From assembly GCF_002007645.1 (NCBI RefSeq), contig NZ_CP019791.1, forward strand, positions 1,674,001 to 1,738,000: 64,000 nt of DNA, read 5' to 3'. This DNA comes from Anaerohalosphaera lusitana (GTDB lineage: Bacteria; Planctomycetota; Phycisphaerae; Sedimentisphaerales; Anaerohalosphaeraceae). The notes beneath the pieces are model-generated. The model saw only the letters and a program-made list of their open reading frames with translations. It was not told the origin of the DNA and did no database searches. Below are positions 48,736 to 58,223 of this stretch, in pieces. Position 1 is the first letter of the stretch; each line of letters opens with the position of its first letter. Both the position numbers and the translations under genes were made by a program.

Positions 48736-50088
48736 ATGCGTGAAGTCGGCCTGAAAAAGTTGGCTTACAAATTTAGTCCTGCAGTTGCTCACCCGGTGAT
48801 TAGAAGAGTTGAGCGATCAGACATTGCCTCTCGACTTGCTGGCGGTGCTTTCTGGTCGTTAGTGGGGCGGGTAGTATCGCGAGGCTTTTTGCTAGTCAGC
48901 TTGATTTTAGCAGCAAGAATTTTAGGCCAAGAAGAATACGGCAGAGTTGGTATCGTACGGTCTACCATCGGTACTTTCATGATATTTGCGTCTTTTTCCA
49001 TGTCGATCACGACTACAAAGTTCATTGCGCAGTATCGCAATACCTCTAAATCTCACATTTCTGGAATTGTTTTTTGGTCCCTATTGGTTGTTGTTGTCGC
49101 GGGAAGTCTGGTTACCTTGGCTCTTATCGGTTTAAGTCCATTTATTGCTTCACAATTTATCAATGATCTTTCCATATCGCCGATGCTTAAACTCGCTGCG
49201 TGTATCTTATTCCTGGTAGCCTTAGAAGGTGTATTGCAAGGTGTTTTGGCTGGCTATGAATCATTTGGAAAAATAGCACTCGCCAATACTGTTTCCGGCA
49301 TTACCGGACTAGTGGGTATAATATTGCTGGCACAACTCTTGGGTGGTCTGGGTGTGATTTTAGGGCTTTTACTTCGGATGGCTGTTCAGGTGATGGCCTT
49401 AGGGGCATTAGTCTTTAGAGAATTGAGGGTGCAGGGTATAAGGCCAGCACCAATCCACAAACGAGAATCCTTCAAAATGCTTTTTTCTTTTGGACTGCCG
49501 GCCTTTCTCGGAGGAATAGTTCCGTCAATTGCTTTCTGGGCCTCAGCTGTATTACTCACAAGAGAGGCGGGCTATGAGCAGATGGCAATTTTCGATGCTG
49601 CTAATCAATTTCGAGCTGGAATATTAACATTGCACAGTGCGGCAGGAATGATATTGTTGCCTGTATTTTCAAACATGTTTGAAAAAGAAAAATCCAGATA
49701 CGAACGAGTTATAGGAAAAGTATTAACAATAAACATTGTTTTAGCAGGAATGATTTTTGCAGGTATTGCGGCTCTATCTCCGTTCCTGATGGGCTTGTTT
49801 GGTGAGAAATATGCATTGTCTTGGCATGTACTTGTATTTATTGCGTTGACAGCGGCGTTAGGAATTGGATGTGACATTCTAAAAAAAGTCTTAGCTAGTC
49901 AAGGCAGAATGTGGGTAAACTTTTTTACAGGCCTAATTATGGCGTTGATTCTCATGGGGACTGCAAGATTATGTGTCAGATACGGAGCTTTTGGTTTAAG
50001 CATCAGCTATACAACTGCATCTACGGTGTTGCTGTGTATGCTCTTATACTATACTCGCACAAGTGTTAAGTATAAGACAGGGAACTAA
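48736..50088 (+). CDS. wzx: Polysaccharide flippase (Wzx-like, MOP superfamily)
   Basis: A 450-residue polytopic protein with about 12-14 spans from residue 35 onward ('GGAFWSLVGRVVSRGFLLVSL'). It moves the lipid-linked repeat unit across the inner membrane. The N-terminal ~30 residues are soluble. Sequence conservation in this family is low and the call rests on topology, the N-terminal 'A(R)ILGQEEYG' motif typical of flippases, and context. Confidence 0.88.
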   Translation: MREVGLKKLAYKFSPAVAHPVIRRVERSDIASRLAGGAFWSLVGRVVSRGFLLVSLILAARILGQEEYGRVGIVRSTIGTFMIFASFSMSITTTKFIAQYRNTSKSHISGIVFWSLLVVVVAGSLVTLALIGLSPFIASQFINDLSISPMLKLAACILFLVALEGVLQGVLAGYESFGKIALANTVSGITGLVGIILLAQLLGGLGVILGLLLRMAVQVMALGALVFRELRVQGIRPAPIHKRESFKMLFSFGLPAFLGGIVPSIAFWASAVLLTREAGYEQMAIFDAANQFRAGILTLHSAAGMILLPVFSNMFEKEKSRYERVIGKVLTINIVLAGMIFAGIAALSPFLMGLFGEKYALSWHVLVFIALTAALGIGCDILKKVLASQGRMWVNFFTGLIMALILMGTARLCVRYGAFGLSISYTTASTVLLCMLLYYTRTSVKYKTGN

Positions 50089-50180
50089 ATACTATCAATG
50101 CGTAAAAGTAAAAACTGTGCTTTTTATTCAGACAAAAATTTACAGTCAAGCTTCAGGGCGACAGTCTATAAATATATGAA

Positions 50181-51413
50181 ATGAAAAAAAACAATAGCAA
50201 AATTCTTATAGGTATACTTTTCATCTTACTATTTGTATATGCCGGTTTTTCGCCAGTTTATTGGGTTCCTGGTATGTCATATACTGTATTTAGAATTGCC
50301 AAGATATGCGTAATAAGTACTATAATGATATTCAGCTTGCTTCTGGGCTACCTTAATCCCAAAAGAGTTCTCTCCAATTCAATTATAATTGCTTTTCTGT
50401 TTTTCGTGACGACTGCTTTTGCAGTTGCTCTTGGCAATGAAAAAAACAGTACTGGTGCAATATTTGGAGAGTTTTCAGATTTTGCGTTTGCTGGGCTTAC
50501 TGTTGTGCTATTTTTCAACTTACATCAAAGACATCCTAATAGTGTGAACAAAGTATTTAAAAGCGGGTATGTATTGCTGTGTTTCATGGCCTTATTTCCG
50601 GTGCTTAATTTTTTAATAGGATGGCCTGATATACAGCCTCCCAAATTTGGTCGCGAGGTCCTATTATCCTTCTGGAGCACAGGCTTTGCGGGGTCACGTA
50701 CAAACTGGAGCACAGGTCTGGCTTTATTTGTTCCAATCAGTTTTCTCTTTACAATTAATTACAACCATAGGCTACTTGTGATATTGACTCGACTGGTTCT
50801 ATTGTCACCTATTATCGCAAGTCAACTATTCTGCGGTAGCAGGGGAGGTCTGTTGGCTACCATAAGTGCTTTGGGTTATATTACGGTTAAATGCTTCAAT
50901 GTGAGATATTTACTTATATTAATGGCGATAATTGGAATTATAAGTATTTGTGTATGGCCGTTTATTGTTGAGCATTTAAGATTAGGTAGACAGGATATTA
51001 GTACTGGTAGGCTGCAACAATATGGAGTGGCGATAGAAGCAATATCTTCTCCTTCGCTGCTGGGACAGGGTATTGATGGGTCGAAAAGAGTTGTGTATCA
51101 TAAAGTTTATGAAGACCATGAGGTACATAATGTTGTGTTAAGGGCAATGATCGATTATGGGCCATTAGTCTATGTATCGGTTGTTGCGTTCTTTATCATT
51201 CTTCTGATGAGGATTTTATTTTCTGCGGGGACATTGGTAGATGTTGTCTGCTATGCGATCATATTGACTATTTTAGTAACTTCTATGTTTGAACCCAACG
51301 GATTCATTGGTGGATTTCAAAATAAGTTTCTGTTTTGGGCAGCTTTAGGTATTGTGGTTTCCATAGAATATACGGAGCAGTATAAAAAATCAAAGGATAA
51401 AAGACATGCATAA
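50181..51413 (+). CDS. O-antigen polymerase-like membrane protein
   Basis: A 410-residue protein with about 11 spans and a Wzy/ligase-type loop ('GRLQQYGVAIEAISSPSLLGQGIDG' near 275-299, then 'HEVHNVVLRAMIDYG'). It probably polymerises the repeat unit. The gene is AT-rich against its neighbours on either side. The stop lies inside the start of the next glycosyltransferase gene (8-base overlap). Confidence 0.78.
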   Translation: MKKNNSKILIGILFILLFVYAGFSPVYWVPGMSYTVFRIAKICVISTIMIFSLLLGYLNPKRVLSNSIIIAFLFFVTTAFAVALGNEKNSTGAIFGEFSDFAFAGLTVVLFFNLHQRHPNSVNKVFKSGYVLLCFMALFPVLNFLIGWPDIQPPKFGREVLLSFWSTGFAGSRTNWSTGLALFVPISFLFTINYNHRLLVILTRLVLLSPIIASQLFCGSRGGLLATISALGYITVKCFNVRYLLILMAIIGIISICVWPFIVEHLRLGRQDISTGRLQQYGVAIEAISSPSLLGQGIDGSKRVVYHKVYEDHEVHNVVLRAMIDYGPLVYVSVVAFFIILLMRILFSAGTLVDVVCYAIILTILVTSMFEPNGFIGGFQNKFLFWAALGIVVSIEYTEQYKKSKDKRHA

Positions 51414-52566
51414 GGTCGCTGTTGTATACCAAATTTTAGCACATTACCGCGAGCCAATTTTTCGCAGACTTTGTGAGCAAGATTACGGTGTAGAATTCAC
51501 ATTGTTCTCAGATAGTAAGAATACGATTAACTCTGTTAAAGCGATTGATTCTGAAATAGCCAAGTTGCCAGTTGAAAAGGGAGGGTTACGTTGGAAATTT
51601 GTGAAAAACATGAAGCTGCCGCATCATTTCCTCTGGCAGAGGGGTGTGGTTAAATTAGCGTTTAGCAAAAAGTACGATACAATTATTTATCTTGGCGATG
51701 CCTATTATCTATCAACCTGGGTAAGTTGTTTCTTGGCTAAAATAACAGGCAAACGGACACTGATGTGGACACATGGTTTTTTATCTGAAGAAAACGGTCT
51801 AAAAGGTTATGTCAGGAAACATTTTTATGATTTGGCAGATGGTGTACTTGTTTATGGAGACCGAGCCAAAAATATTATGATTAAAAAAGGTTTTGACCCT
51901 AAGTCAATCTATGTAGTCTACAATTCACTTGACTATGAAAAACAGAAAAGTCTGAGGTCAAGTGTTGGGGTGCAAAAATGCGAAGCACTTAAAAAAAGGC
52001 TATTTCCCAAAAGTGTTGAACAGCCAACTATATTTTTTATCGGCAGATTAATTAAAAATAAAAACCTGAAGTTACTTCTTCAGGTAGCTAAACTACTGAA
52101 GAATAGCGGGAGCGAAATCAATATACTTTTCATTGGCGATGGTCCTGAGCGCGGCCAGTTAGAACGAGTAACACTGGAATACGATCTTAAAGAGAATGTG
52201 TGTTTCTATGGTGAATGCCACGAAGAAAGTGAATTGGCCCCTCTGATAATGATGTCTGACTTGTGTATTTCACCCGGCAGTGTAGGTTTAACTGCTATGC
52301 ATGCACTGGCTTATGGAAAGCCGGTAATAACGCATGACAATTTAGACAGGCAGAAGCCTGAGGTTGAGGCCATTCAGCCTGGTAAAAATGGTGATTTATT
52401 TCAGGAAGGCAACTTTGAGGAACTGTGTGCTAAAGTAGAAAGTTGGCTTGATAGAAAAGTATCAAGCTGTGAATGTTACGATATTATTGATAAAAAATAT
52501 AACCCAGAAAATCAATGCCGGATAATCATGAATGCAATTGCTGAGGTGTCTAAAGGTGGACATTAA
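51406..52566 (+). CDS. Glycosyltransferase, GT4-like (family 1 domain)
   Basis: A 386-residue GT-B glycosyltransferase. The N-terminal Rossmann half begins 'VAVVYQILAHYREPIFRRL'. The C-terminal half has 'PTIFFIGRLIKNKNLKLLLQVA' near 205-226, 'LFIGDGPERGQLE' and 'LCISPGSVGLTAMHALAYGKPVI'. The last segment lacks the usual first Glu of the EX7E motif. It would add one sugar to the lipid-linked repeat unit at the cytoplasmic membrane face. It is AT-rich like the polymerase gene before it. Confidence 0.85.
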   Translation: MHKVAVVYQILAHYREPIFRRLCEQDYGVEFTLFSDSKNTINSVKAIDSEIAKLPVEKGGLRWKFVKNMKLPHHFLWQRGVVKLAFSKKYDTIIYLGDAYYLSTWVSCFLAKITGKRTLMWTHGFLSEENGLKGYVRKHFYDLADGVLVYGDRAKNIMIKKGFDPKSIYVVYNSLDYEKQKSLRSSVGVQKCEALKKRLFPKSVEQPTIFFIGRLIKNKNLKLLLQVAKLLKNSGSEINILFIGDGPERGQLERVTLEYDLKENVCFYGECHEESELAPLIMMSDLCISPGSVGLTAMHALAYGKPVITHDNLDRQKPEVEAIQPGKNGDLFQEGNFEELCAKVESWLDRKVSSCECYDIIDKKYNPENQCRIIMNAIAEVSKGGH

Positions 52567-53104
52567 GAACATATTGAGAAACGGGCTGACAAGGCTTAAG
52601 TATCCTTTGTATTTCCAAAGAATGGCACAAGTTGGCAAGAATGTAATATTTGGGCGTAATGGCTGCATAATCCGTCCTGAGGAAGTGTATTTAGGTGATC
52701 ATGTTTTTATAGCTGCCAACTTTCATTTATCTGCGAGAAATCTGCACATAGGTAATTATGTCATGATCGGTCCAAATGTCGTAATTGAATGTGATGATCA
52801 CATCTTTCATTGCATTGGTAGACGTATGTATGAAGTAAGGGATGAACGTACAGTTTCAGGCATTAATATAGAGGATGATGTTTGGATCGGTGCAAACGTT
52901 ACAATTTTGAAGGGAGTTACGATAGGTGAGGGCTGTGTAATTGGAGCTGGTTCAGTTGTGACCAAATCAATCCCTCCATACTGCGTTGCATTTGGAAATC
53001 CTTGCAAAGTATACAGGCAGAGGTTCGATATGGTGGACCTCGAAAAGCATTTGAAGGACGTTCGGTCTAAATACACCATGACAAATATTAAAGCAATGTG
53101 GTAA
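52556..53104 (+). CDS. Hexapeptide-repeat acyltransferase (WbbJ/LbH family)
   Basis: A 182-residue left-handed beta-helix acyltransferase, likely adding an acetyl group to a sugar of the polymer. Repeats include 'VYLGDHVFIAANFHLSARNLHIGNYVMIG', 'INIEDDVWIGANVTILKGVTIGEGCVIGAGSVV' and the closing 'YCVAFGNPCKVYRQ'. GTG 52556 has GAGGTG about 8 bases upstream and overlaps the preceding stop by 11 bases. An in-frame ATG at 52532 is an alternative with no ribosome site. Confidence 0.87.
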   Translation: MDIKNILRNGLTRLKYPLYFQRMAQVGKNVIFGRNGCIIRPEEVYLGDHVFIAANFHLSARNLHIGNYVMIGPNVVIECDDHIFHCIGRRMYEVRDERTVSGINIEDDVWIGANVTILKGVTIGEGCVIGAGSVVTKSIPPYCVAFGNPCKVYRQRFDMVDLEKHLKDVRSKYTMTNIKAMW

Positions 53105-53143
53105 AGGCAGAGTCGAAATAGTTAAATAGTGAGTTGGTTCGTG

Positions 53144-55276
53144 ATGAGACAAATTTTACAACACTTAAAAACTGGTCAAATGGAAATAGCAGAGGTGCCC
53201 TGCCCCCAAGTGGGTGCTGGGCAAGTTCTGATTCAGACCCGGGCATCGTTGATCTCCGCGGGCACTGAACGGATGTTGGTCGAGTTTTCTCAAGCCAATC
53301 TTATCCAAAAAGCCCGGCAGCAGCCGGACAAGGTCAAGCAGGTACTGGACAAGATGAAAACCGATGGTTTGATGCCGACACTGGAGGCAGTCTTTCGCAA
53401 ACTCGATGAGCCTATGCCGCTTGGTTACTGCAATGCCGGGGTTGTGCTGGAGGTTGGATCTGGAGTAACAGATCTGCAGCCAGGCGACAGGGTTATTAGC
53501 AACGGGAATCATGCGGAGGTCGTCTGTGTTCCTAGGAATCTTGTCGCAAAGATTCCGGATGGCGTTACAGACGAGCAGGCGGCTTTTACTGTGCTCAGCA
53601 GCATCGCCTTGCAAGGGATCAGGCTTGTCCAGCCGACTCTGGGCGAAAGGGTTATGGTTTTTGGCATGGGCCTGATCGGTATCATCACCACGCAGTTGCT
53701 GAGGGCGAGCGGTTGTGATGTGCTTGGCGTTGACTTCAATAGCCAGCGGCTGGCAATGGCTGAGAAGTTCGGCGCGAAGACAGTGGATCTGTCCAAGGGG
53801 GCCGATCCGATCGCTGCGGCTAACGGCTGGACAGGGGAGCAGGGAGTTGATGCTGTAATTATTACTGCTGCTGCAAAGACGGATGAGATCATGCACCAAG
53901 CCGCTGAGAGCTGCCGTAAGCGTGGCCGGATTGTGCTTGTTGGGGTAGTAGGCTTGAACCTGCGGCGTGATGACTTCTTTAAGAAGGAAATCACCTTCCA
54001 AGTATCCGCCAGCTATGGTCCGGGTCGTTATGATGAAAATTATGAGCAGATGGGGCAGGATTATCCGCTGGGGTTCGTTCGCTGGACCGAAGGGCGAAAC
54101 TTTCAGGCAGTACTTGGTGCGATGGCCTCAGGCGGTTTGAATGTCGATCCGCTTATCACCCATAATTACAAGCTGGATGATGCTCTCAGTGCATATGACA
54201 AAATTCAGAATGACCCTTCGGCTCTGGGGGTTATACTTGAGTATCCCCAGCAGGTTGAGCAGAGTACAAAAGTGCAGGTTACTGCGCCTGCATCAAAAAA
54301 GGCTGGCAGCGGTATTGTGGGCGTGATCGGTGCCGGTAATTTCTCAGTAAGTACTATCTTGCCATGTCTCAAGAAGACCGATGCCAGGTTGAAATATATC
54401 TGCGGCAAAAGCAACCCTCCAGCTGTACAACATGCGGCGAAGAAATTCGAGATTGAAAATGCCTTGACTGATTATGAACGGGTTTTGGCAGATGGGGAAG
54501 TGGATACGGTGTTTATTGTTACCGGCCACCACACTCATGCTAAATTTGTGACTGAGGCTCTGGCGGCAGGAAAACATGTCTTTGTCGAAAAACCGCTTTG
54601 CATATATCCAGAAGATATGCCAGACATCGCTGATGCGGTTGCAAAATGCCCCGACCGGCAGGTCATGGTCGGGTTCAATCGTCGCTACAGCCCTCATACA
54701 ATGAAGATCAAGGAATTGCTTGTCGGTCGTGGTGGTCCCCTGACCATGAATATGACCGTTAATGCAGGTGACATTCCTGCTGACATCTGGATACAGGACC
54801 CAAAACGCGGCGGTGGCCGCATTATTGGCGAAGGCTGTCACTTTATGGATCTGCTCAGTTATATTGCTGAGAGTCCGATCCGGTCAGTCTCGGCGATGAT
54901 GGTGGGTGATGGCCCGGCTATTCGCGAAGATAAAATGTCGATTATTTTGGGGTTCGAAGATGGCTCGGTCGGTACCGTTAATTATTTTGCTAATGGTGCT
55001 AAGAGCTATCCGAAAGAAACGTTGGAAGTCTTTAGCGATGGTCGGGTACTAAGACTTGATAACTTCCGTAAAACCACTGGTTATGGCTTCAAGGGTTTTA
55101 AGAAGTTCAAAACTACGCGTCAGGACAAGGGGCATGCCGCTGAGATTGCCGGTTTTATCCAGCGGGTTAAAGAGGGCGGGGAGCCAATGATCGAATATTG
55201 TTGGCTTGAGAATATCACAAGGGCTAGTTTTGCAGCGGTAGAATCTGCTCGAGAACGAAAAACAGTTGAGCTATAA
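53144..55276 (+). CDS. Two-domain oxidoreductase: zinc-type alcohol dehydrogenase fused to Gfo/Idh/MocA
   Basis: A 710-residue fusion. The N-terminal ~370 residues are an MDR-type dehydrogenase ('RQILQHLKTGQMEIAEVPCPQVGAGQVLI'; cofactor site 'VMVFGMGLIGIITTQLL'). The C-terminal ~330 residues are a Gfo/Idh/MocA oxidoreductase ('GIVGVIGAGNFSVSTILPCL', 'HVFVEKPLC'). This fusion is regularly found beside heparinase-like genes in exopolysaccharide loci and is presumed to modify a uronic acid-containing repeat unit; its reaction is not known. Normal MDR zinc ligands are not evident. The stop overlaps the neighbouring reading frame region by few bases. Confidence 0.85.
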   Translation: MRQILQHLKTGQMEIAEVPCPQVGAGQVLIQTRASLISAGTERMLVEFSQANLIQKARQQPDKVKQVLDKMKTDGLMPTLEAVFRKLDEPMPLGYCNAGVVLEVGSGVTDLQPGDRVISNGNHAEVVCVPRNLVAKIPDGVTDEQAAFTVLSSIALQGIRLVQPTLGERVMVFGMGLIGIITTQLLRASGCDVLGVDFNSQRLAMAEKFGAKTVDLSKGADPIAAANGWTGEQGVDAVIITAAAKTDEIMHQAAESCRKRGRIVLVGVVGLNLRRDDFFKKEITFQVSASYGPGRYDENYEQMGQDYPLGFVRWTEGRNFQAVLGAMASGGLNVDPLITHNYKLDDALSAYDKIQNDPSALGVILEYPQQVEQSTKVQVTAPASKKAGSGIVGVIGAGNFSVSTILPCLKKTDARLKYICGKSNPPAVQHAAKKFEIENALTDYERVLADGEVDTVFIVTGHHTHAKFVTEALAAGKHVFVEKPLCIYPEDMPDIADAVAKCPDRQVMVGFNRRYSPHTMKIKELLVGRGGPLTMNMTVNAGDIPADIWIQDPKRGGGRIIGEGCHFMDLLSYIAESPIRSVSAMMVGDGPAIREDKMSIILGFEDGSVGTVNYFANGAKSYPKETLEVFSDGRVLRLDNFRKTTGYGFKGFKKFKTTRQDKGHAAEIAGFIQRVKEGGEPMIEYCWLENITRASFAAVESARERKTVEL

Positions 55277-55279
55277 GTC

Positions 55280-56959
55280 GTGTACAAGTTATCGAGACTT
55301 TATCATACAGTTAAACACCTTAAGTCTGAGCAGGTGTACGGCCAAATTTGGAATAGATTACGAGGTAAGTTTGAGAATACGGAACATTTTTGCAAGCAAT
55401 CAGTTCCGGAATGCGATGGTTGCCGGTGGCCAGCAAGCATTGAAATTTTGCCTCCTGGAATGCAGGACAATAAGACTGAGCATCTTTTAAATGGTAAATT
55501 TTCATTCGTTAACTGCACACACAACATCGGTTGGATGCCTGAGTGGAACTGCGAGTATCTGCCTAAACTATGGCAATATAATCTGCACTACTTTGAGTGG
55601 CTTTGGGCTCTGGAGTATGAGGATGCAAAGGCAGTCGTCAGCGATTGGATCGATAGTCATAAGCTCGCCCGAGGGCAAGTCGGTTGGGAACCGTATCCAG
55701 TTTCACTGAGATTGATGAATTGGTGTGGTGTTTTCTTTTCAAAACATAGGGTGGACATTGAAAGCGATGGTGAATTTACTGAGCGACTATGGAAAAGTTT
55801 TTTTTTACAGTGCCAGTGGTTGATCAAACACTTAGAAGTGCATCTCCTGGGTAACCACTACTTTGAAAACGCTGCAGCTCTAGTATTTGTGGGTAGCTGT
55901 TTTGAGGGACAGTCGGCAAAGAAATGGCTTGATTGTGGCCTGGGCATCCTGCATGAGCAAATACCTGAGCAGATCCTGCCGGATGGGATGCATTTTGAAT
56001 TGTCTCCCATGTATCACAGTCGAATGGTGTATCTGCTGGCAATATTGGCAGCGACGAAAAATCGACTAATTACTGAGCTGGTAGAAGAGCCACTGGAGCG
56101 TATGGTAGATGCCTTGAAAAAAATATGTCATCCTGATGGGCAGATTGCTCTTTTAAATGATAGTGCATTGGGAATTTACAACGAACCAGATCAGTTGATT
56201 GAATACTGTGGCAAGCTGCTTGATCGAGACTTTTCGCAGGAACAATGTGGCAACTTTGAACTGCCGAATGCAGGGTACTACGGGTGGCGCGATAAGGATG
56301 ACAATTATGTGATCTGTGATGCGGGAAACATCGGGCCTGATTATATCCCCGGTCATGCACATGCGGATATATTCAATTTTGAATTGTCCTTAGGTGGTCA
56401 ACGGGTCATTATCGACAGTGGAGTGTACGACTATGTCGAATCTGATGAGCGGCGGTATTGCCGTTCAACCGCTGCACATAACACAGTTGAAATTAATGGA
56501 CTGGACCAGTGTGAGTGTTGGGGGGCGTTTCGCGTTGCCAGACGTGGTTATCCTCGTGATATTAAATTTCAAGCCGACGAGAATGGGTTTGTTCTCAGCG
56601 GGAACCATAGCGGCTATGAACGGGTACCAGGAGGGCCGATTCATCACAGGGCAGTTCACTGGCATGAATCTGGTAGATTAAAAATCTGTGATAGAATCAC
56701 CTCAAAACGACCAGTGCATTCTATTTCTCATATGCATTTACATTCGGAATGTGAAATTGTATCGTTCAATGATCATGAAATTATTGTGAGTTACCCTGCA
56801 GGGCAGTTTCTAATCAATATGAGCAAACAAAGTGTAGTGTCGATAGTGAATTCACATTATTGTCCAAGGTTTGGTATTAAACTGAAGTCGAATGTTATCT
56901 GTATGACATCGGAAGGTTCGGATATTAGATTGGCATACAGCCTGATGAATATGGATTAA
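55280..56959 (+). CDS. Heparinase II/III-family protein
   Basis: A 559-residue protein of the uronate-lyase superfamily. The helical toroid spans about residues 60-330 ('WQYNLHYFEWLWALEYEDAKA', 'QWLIKHLEVHLLGNHYFENAAALV'). The beta-sandwich domain follows with 'PGHAHADIFNFELSLGGQRVIIDSGVYDY'. Tyr and His residues of the heparinase active site are present in those stretches. There is no signal peptide. Start is GTG 55280, just after the preceding stop. Within such loci the role may be editing or epimerising uronic acid units rather than degradation. Confidence 0.85.
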   Translation: MYKLSRLYHTVKHLKSEQVYGQIWNRLRGKFENTEHFCKQSVPECDGCRWPASIEILPPGMQDNKTEHLLNGKFSFVNCTHNIGWMPEWNCEYLPKLWQYNLHYFEWLWALEYEDAKAVVSDWIDSHKLARGQVGWEPYPVSLRLMNWCGVFFSKHRVDIESDGEFTERLWKSFFLQCQWLIKHLEVHLLGNHYFENAAALVFVGSCFEGQSAKKWLDCGLGILHEQIPEQILPDGMHFELSPMYHSRMVYLLAILAATKNRLITELVEEPLERMVDALKKICHPDGQIALLNDSALGIYNEPDQLIEYCGKLLDRDFSQEQCGNFELPNAGYYGWRDKDDNYVICDAGNIGPDYIPGHAHADIFNFELSLGGQRVIIDSGVYDYVESDERRYCRSTAAHNTVEINGLDQCECWGAFRVARRGYPRDIKFQADENGFVLSGNHSGYERVPGGPIHHRAVHWHESGRLKICDRITSKRPVHSISHMHLHSECEIVSFNDHEIIVSYPAGQFLINMSKQSVVSIVNSHYCPRFGIKLKSNVICMTSEGSDIRLAYSLMNMD

Positions 56960-56968
56960 GGGGAATAT

Positions 56969-58222
56969 ATGAGCAAAAATAATAGTAAAAGGATATTGTT
57001 TCTGACTCACTACTTTCCACCCGAAAGTAATGCCCCAGCCTCTCGTGTTTATGAAATGACAAAACGCTGGGTAGCCGCTGGTCATGATGTGACGGTATTG
57101 ACCTGCGCTCCTAATGTCCCCAATGGCATAGTCTATGAGGGATATAAGAATAAGTTCCGGCAAACTGAGCTAATTGATGGCATTAATGTAATTCGTGTCT
57201 GGAGCTATATGGCAGCCAATAAAGGTACGCTACGGCGAACTCTCAACTATCTAACATATATGCTCAGTGCGATCTTTTGGGGTTTATTTGTCAAAAAGCC
57301 TGATGTGATTATTGCCACCAGTCCACAGTTTTTCTGTGGATGGGCTGGTGTTTGGCTGAAAAGATTGCGTCGAGTACCATTCATTTTGGAAATTAGAGAT
57401 ATTTGGCCGGAGACGGTTGTTGCGATCGGAGCAATAAAGAATAGGAACTTGTTGAGGCTTTTTGAGTGGCTTGAGATAAAGATGTATAAAGCTTCCGATA
57501 TTATCGTTACAGTGGGAGAAGGGTATCGACAGAAACTATTAGAAAGAAATGTGTCTTCAAAGAAGATAGTTATAGTGTCAAATGGGGCTGACTTAAACTT
57601 TTTTAAACCTTCAGATCCCGATTCTCAGTTGCTAGAGAGCATCGGAATAAAGGATAAATTTATTTGTTCGTTTATTGGTACTGTTGGCATGTGTTCTGGC
57701 TTGAAAGTAATTGTGGATGCTGCTAAGCTATTGTCACAAAAAGGGTATAGTGAGCTAGTTTTTTTGGTGGTTGGCGATGGTGCTGTGCGTCAAGAATTAC
57801 AAGCTGAATCAGAAAAACTAAAACTATCGAATATTGTGTTTACTGGGCGGCGACCAAAAATAGAAATGCCTAAATTCATTGCAAGTTCCGATGTATGTTT
57901 GGCCCATCTACAAAAAAAAGATTTGTTTAAAACTGTTATTCCATCAAAAATATTTGAAGCTGCCGCTATGGCAAAACCTATTGTGTTGGGGGTAGAAGGG
58001 TTTGCTGCTAAATTACTTAATGAGGCTAAAGCTGGTATTTGTATCGAACCAGAGAATTATGTAGAGCTTGCTGATGCGTTAATTCTGCTATATGAAGATC
58101 CTAATAGGAAAACACAATATGGTCAGTCAGGATATAGCTATGTTCTCAAAAATTTTAATAGGGATAAGCTTGCTAAAGACTATCTGAATACAATAGAGTG
58201 TTTAGTTGGTATGGGTAAATAA
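56969..58222 (+). CDS. Glycosyltransferase family 4 (WbuB-like)
   Basis: A 417-residue GT-B transferase. 'RILFLTHYFPPESNAPASRVYEMTKRWV' opens the N-terminal half, and 'FILEIRDIWPETVVAIGAI' near 140 is a WbuB-type hallmark. The C-terminal nucleotide-sugar domain has 'FICSFIGTVGMCSGLKVIVDAAKLL', 'VVGDGAVRQELQ' and 'KTVIPSKIFEAAAMAKPIVLGVEG' with the EX7E-like Glu. WbuB enzymes transfer an aminosugar such as N-acetylfucosamine. GGGGAA precedes the ATG. Confidence 0.9.
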   Translation: MSKNNSKRILFLTHYFPPESNAPASRVYEMTKRWVAAGHDVTVLTCAPNVPNGIVYEGYKNKFRQTELIDGINVIRVWSYMAANKGTLRRTLNYLTYMLSAIFWGLFVKKPDVIIATSPQFFCGWAGVWLKRLRRVPFILEIRDIWPETVVAIGAIKNRNLLRLFEWLEIKMYKASDIIVTVGEGYRQKLLERNVSSKKIVIVSNGADLNFFKPSDPDSQLLESIGIKDKFICSFIGTVGMCSGLKVIVDAAKLLSQKGYSELVFLVVGDGAVRQELQAESEKLKLSNIVFTGRRPKIEMPKFIASSDVCLAHLQKKDLFKTVIPSKIFEAAAMAKPIVLGVEGFAAKLLNEAKAGICIEPENYVELADALILLYEDPNRKTQYGQSGYSYVLKNFNRDKLAKDYLNTIECLVGMGK

Positions 58223-58223
58223 T

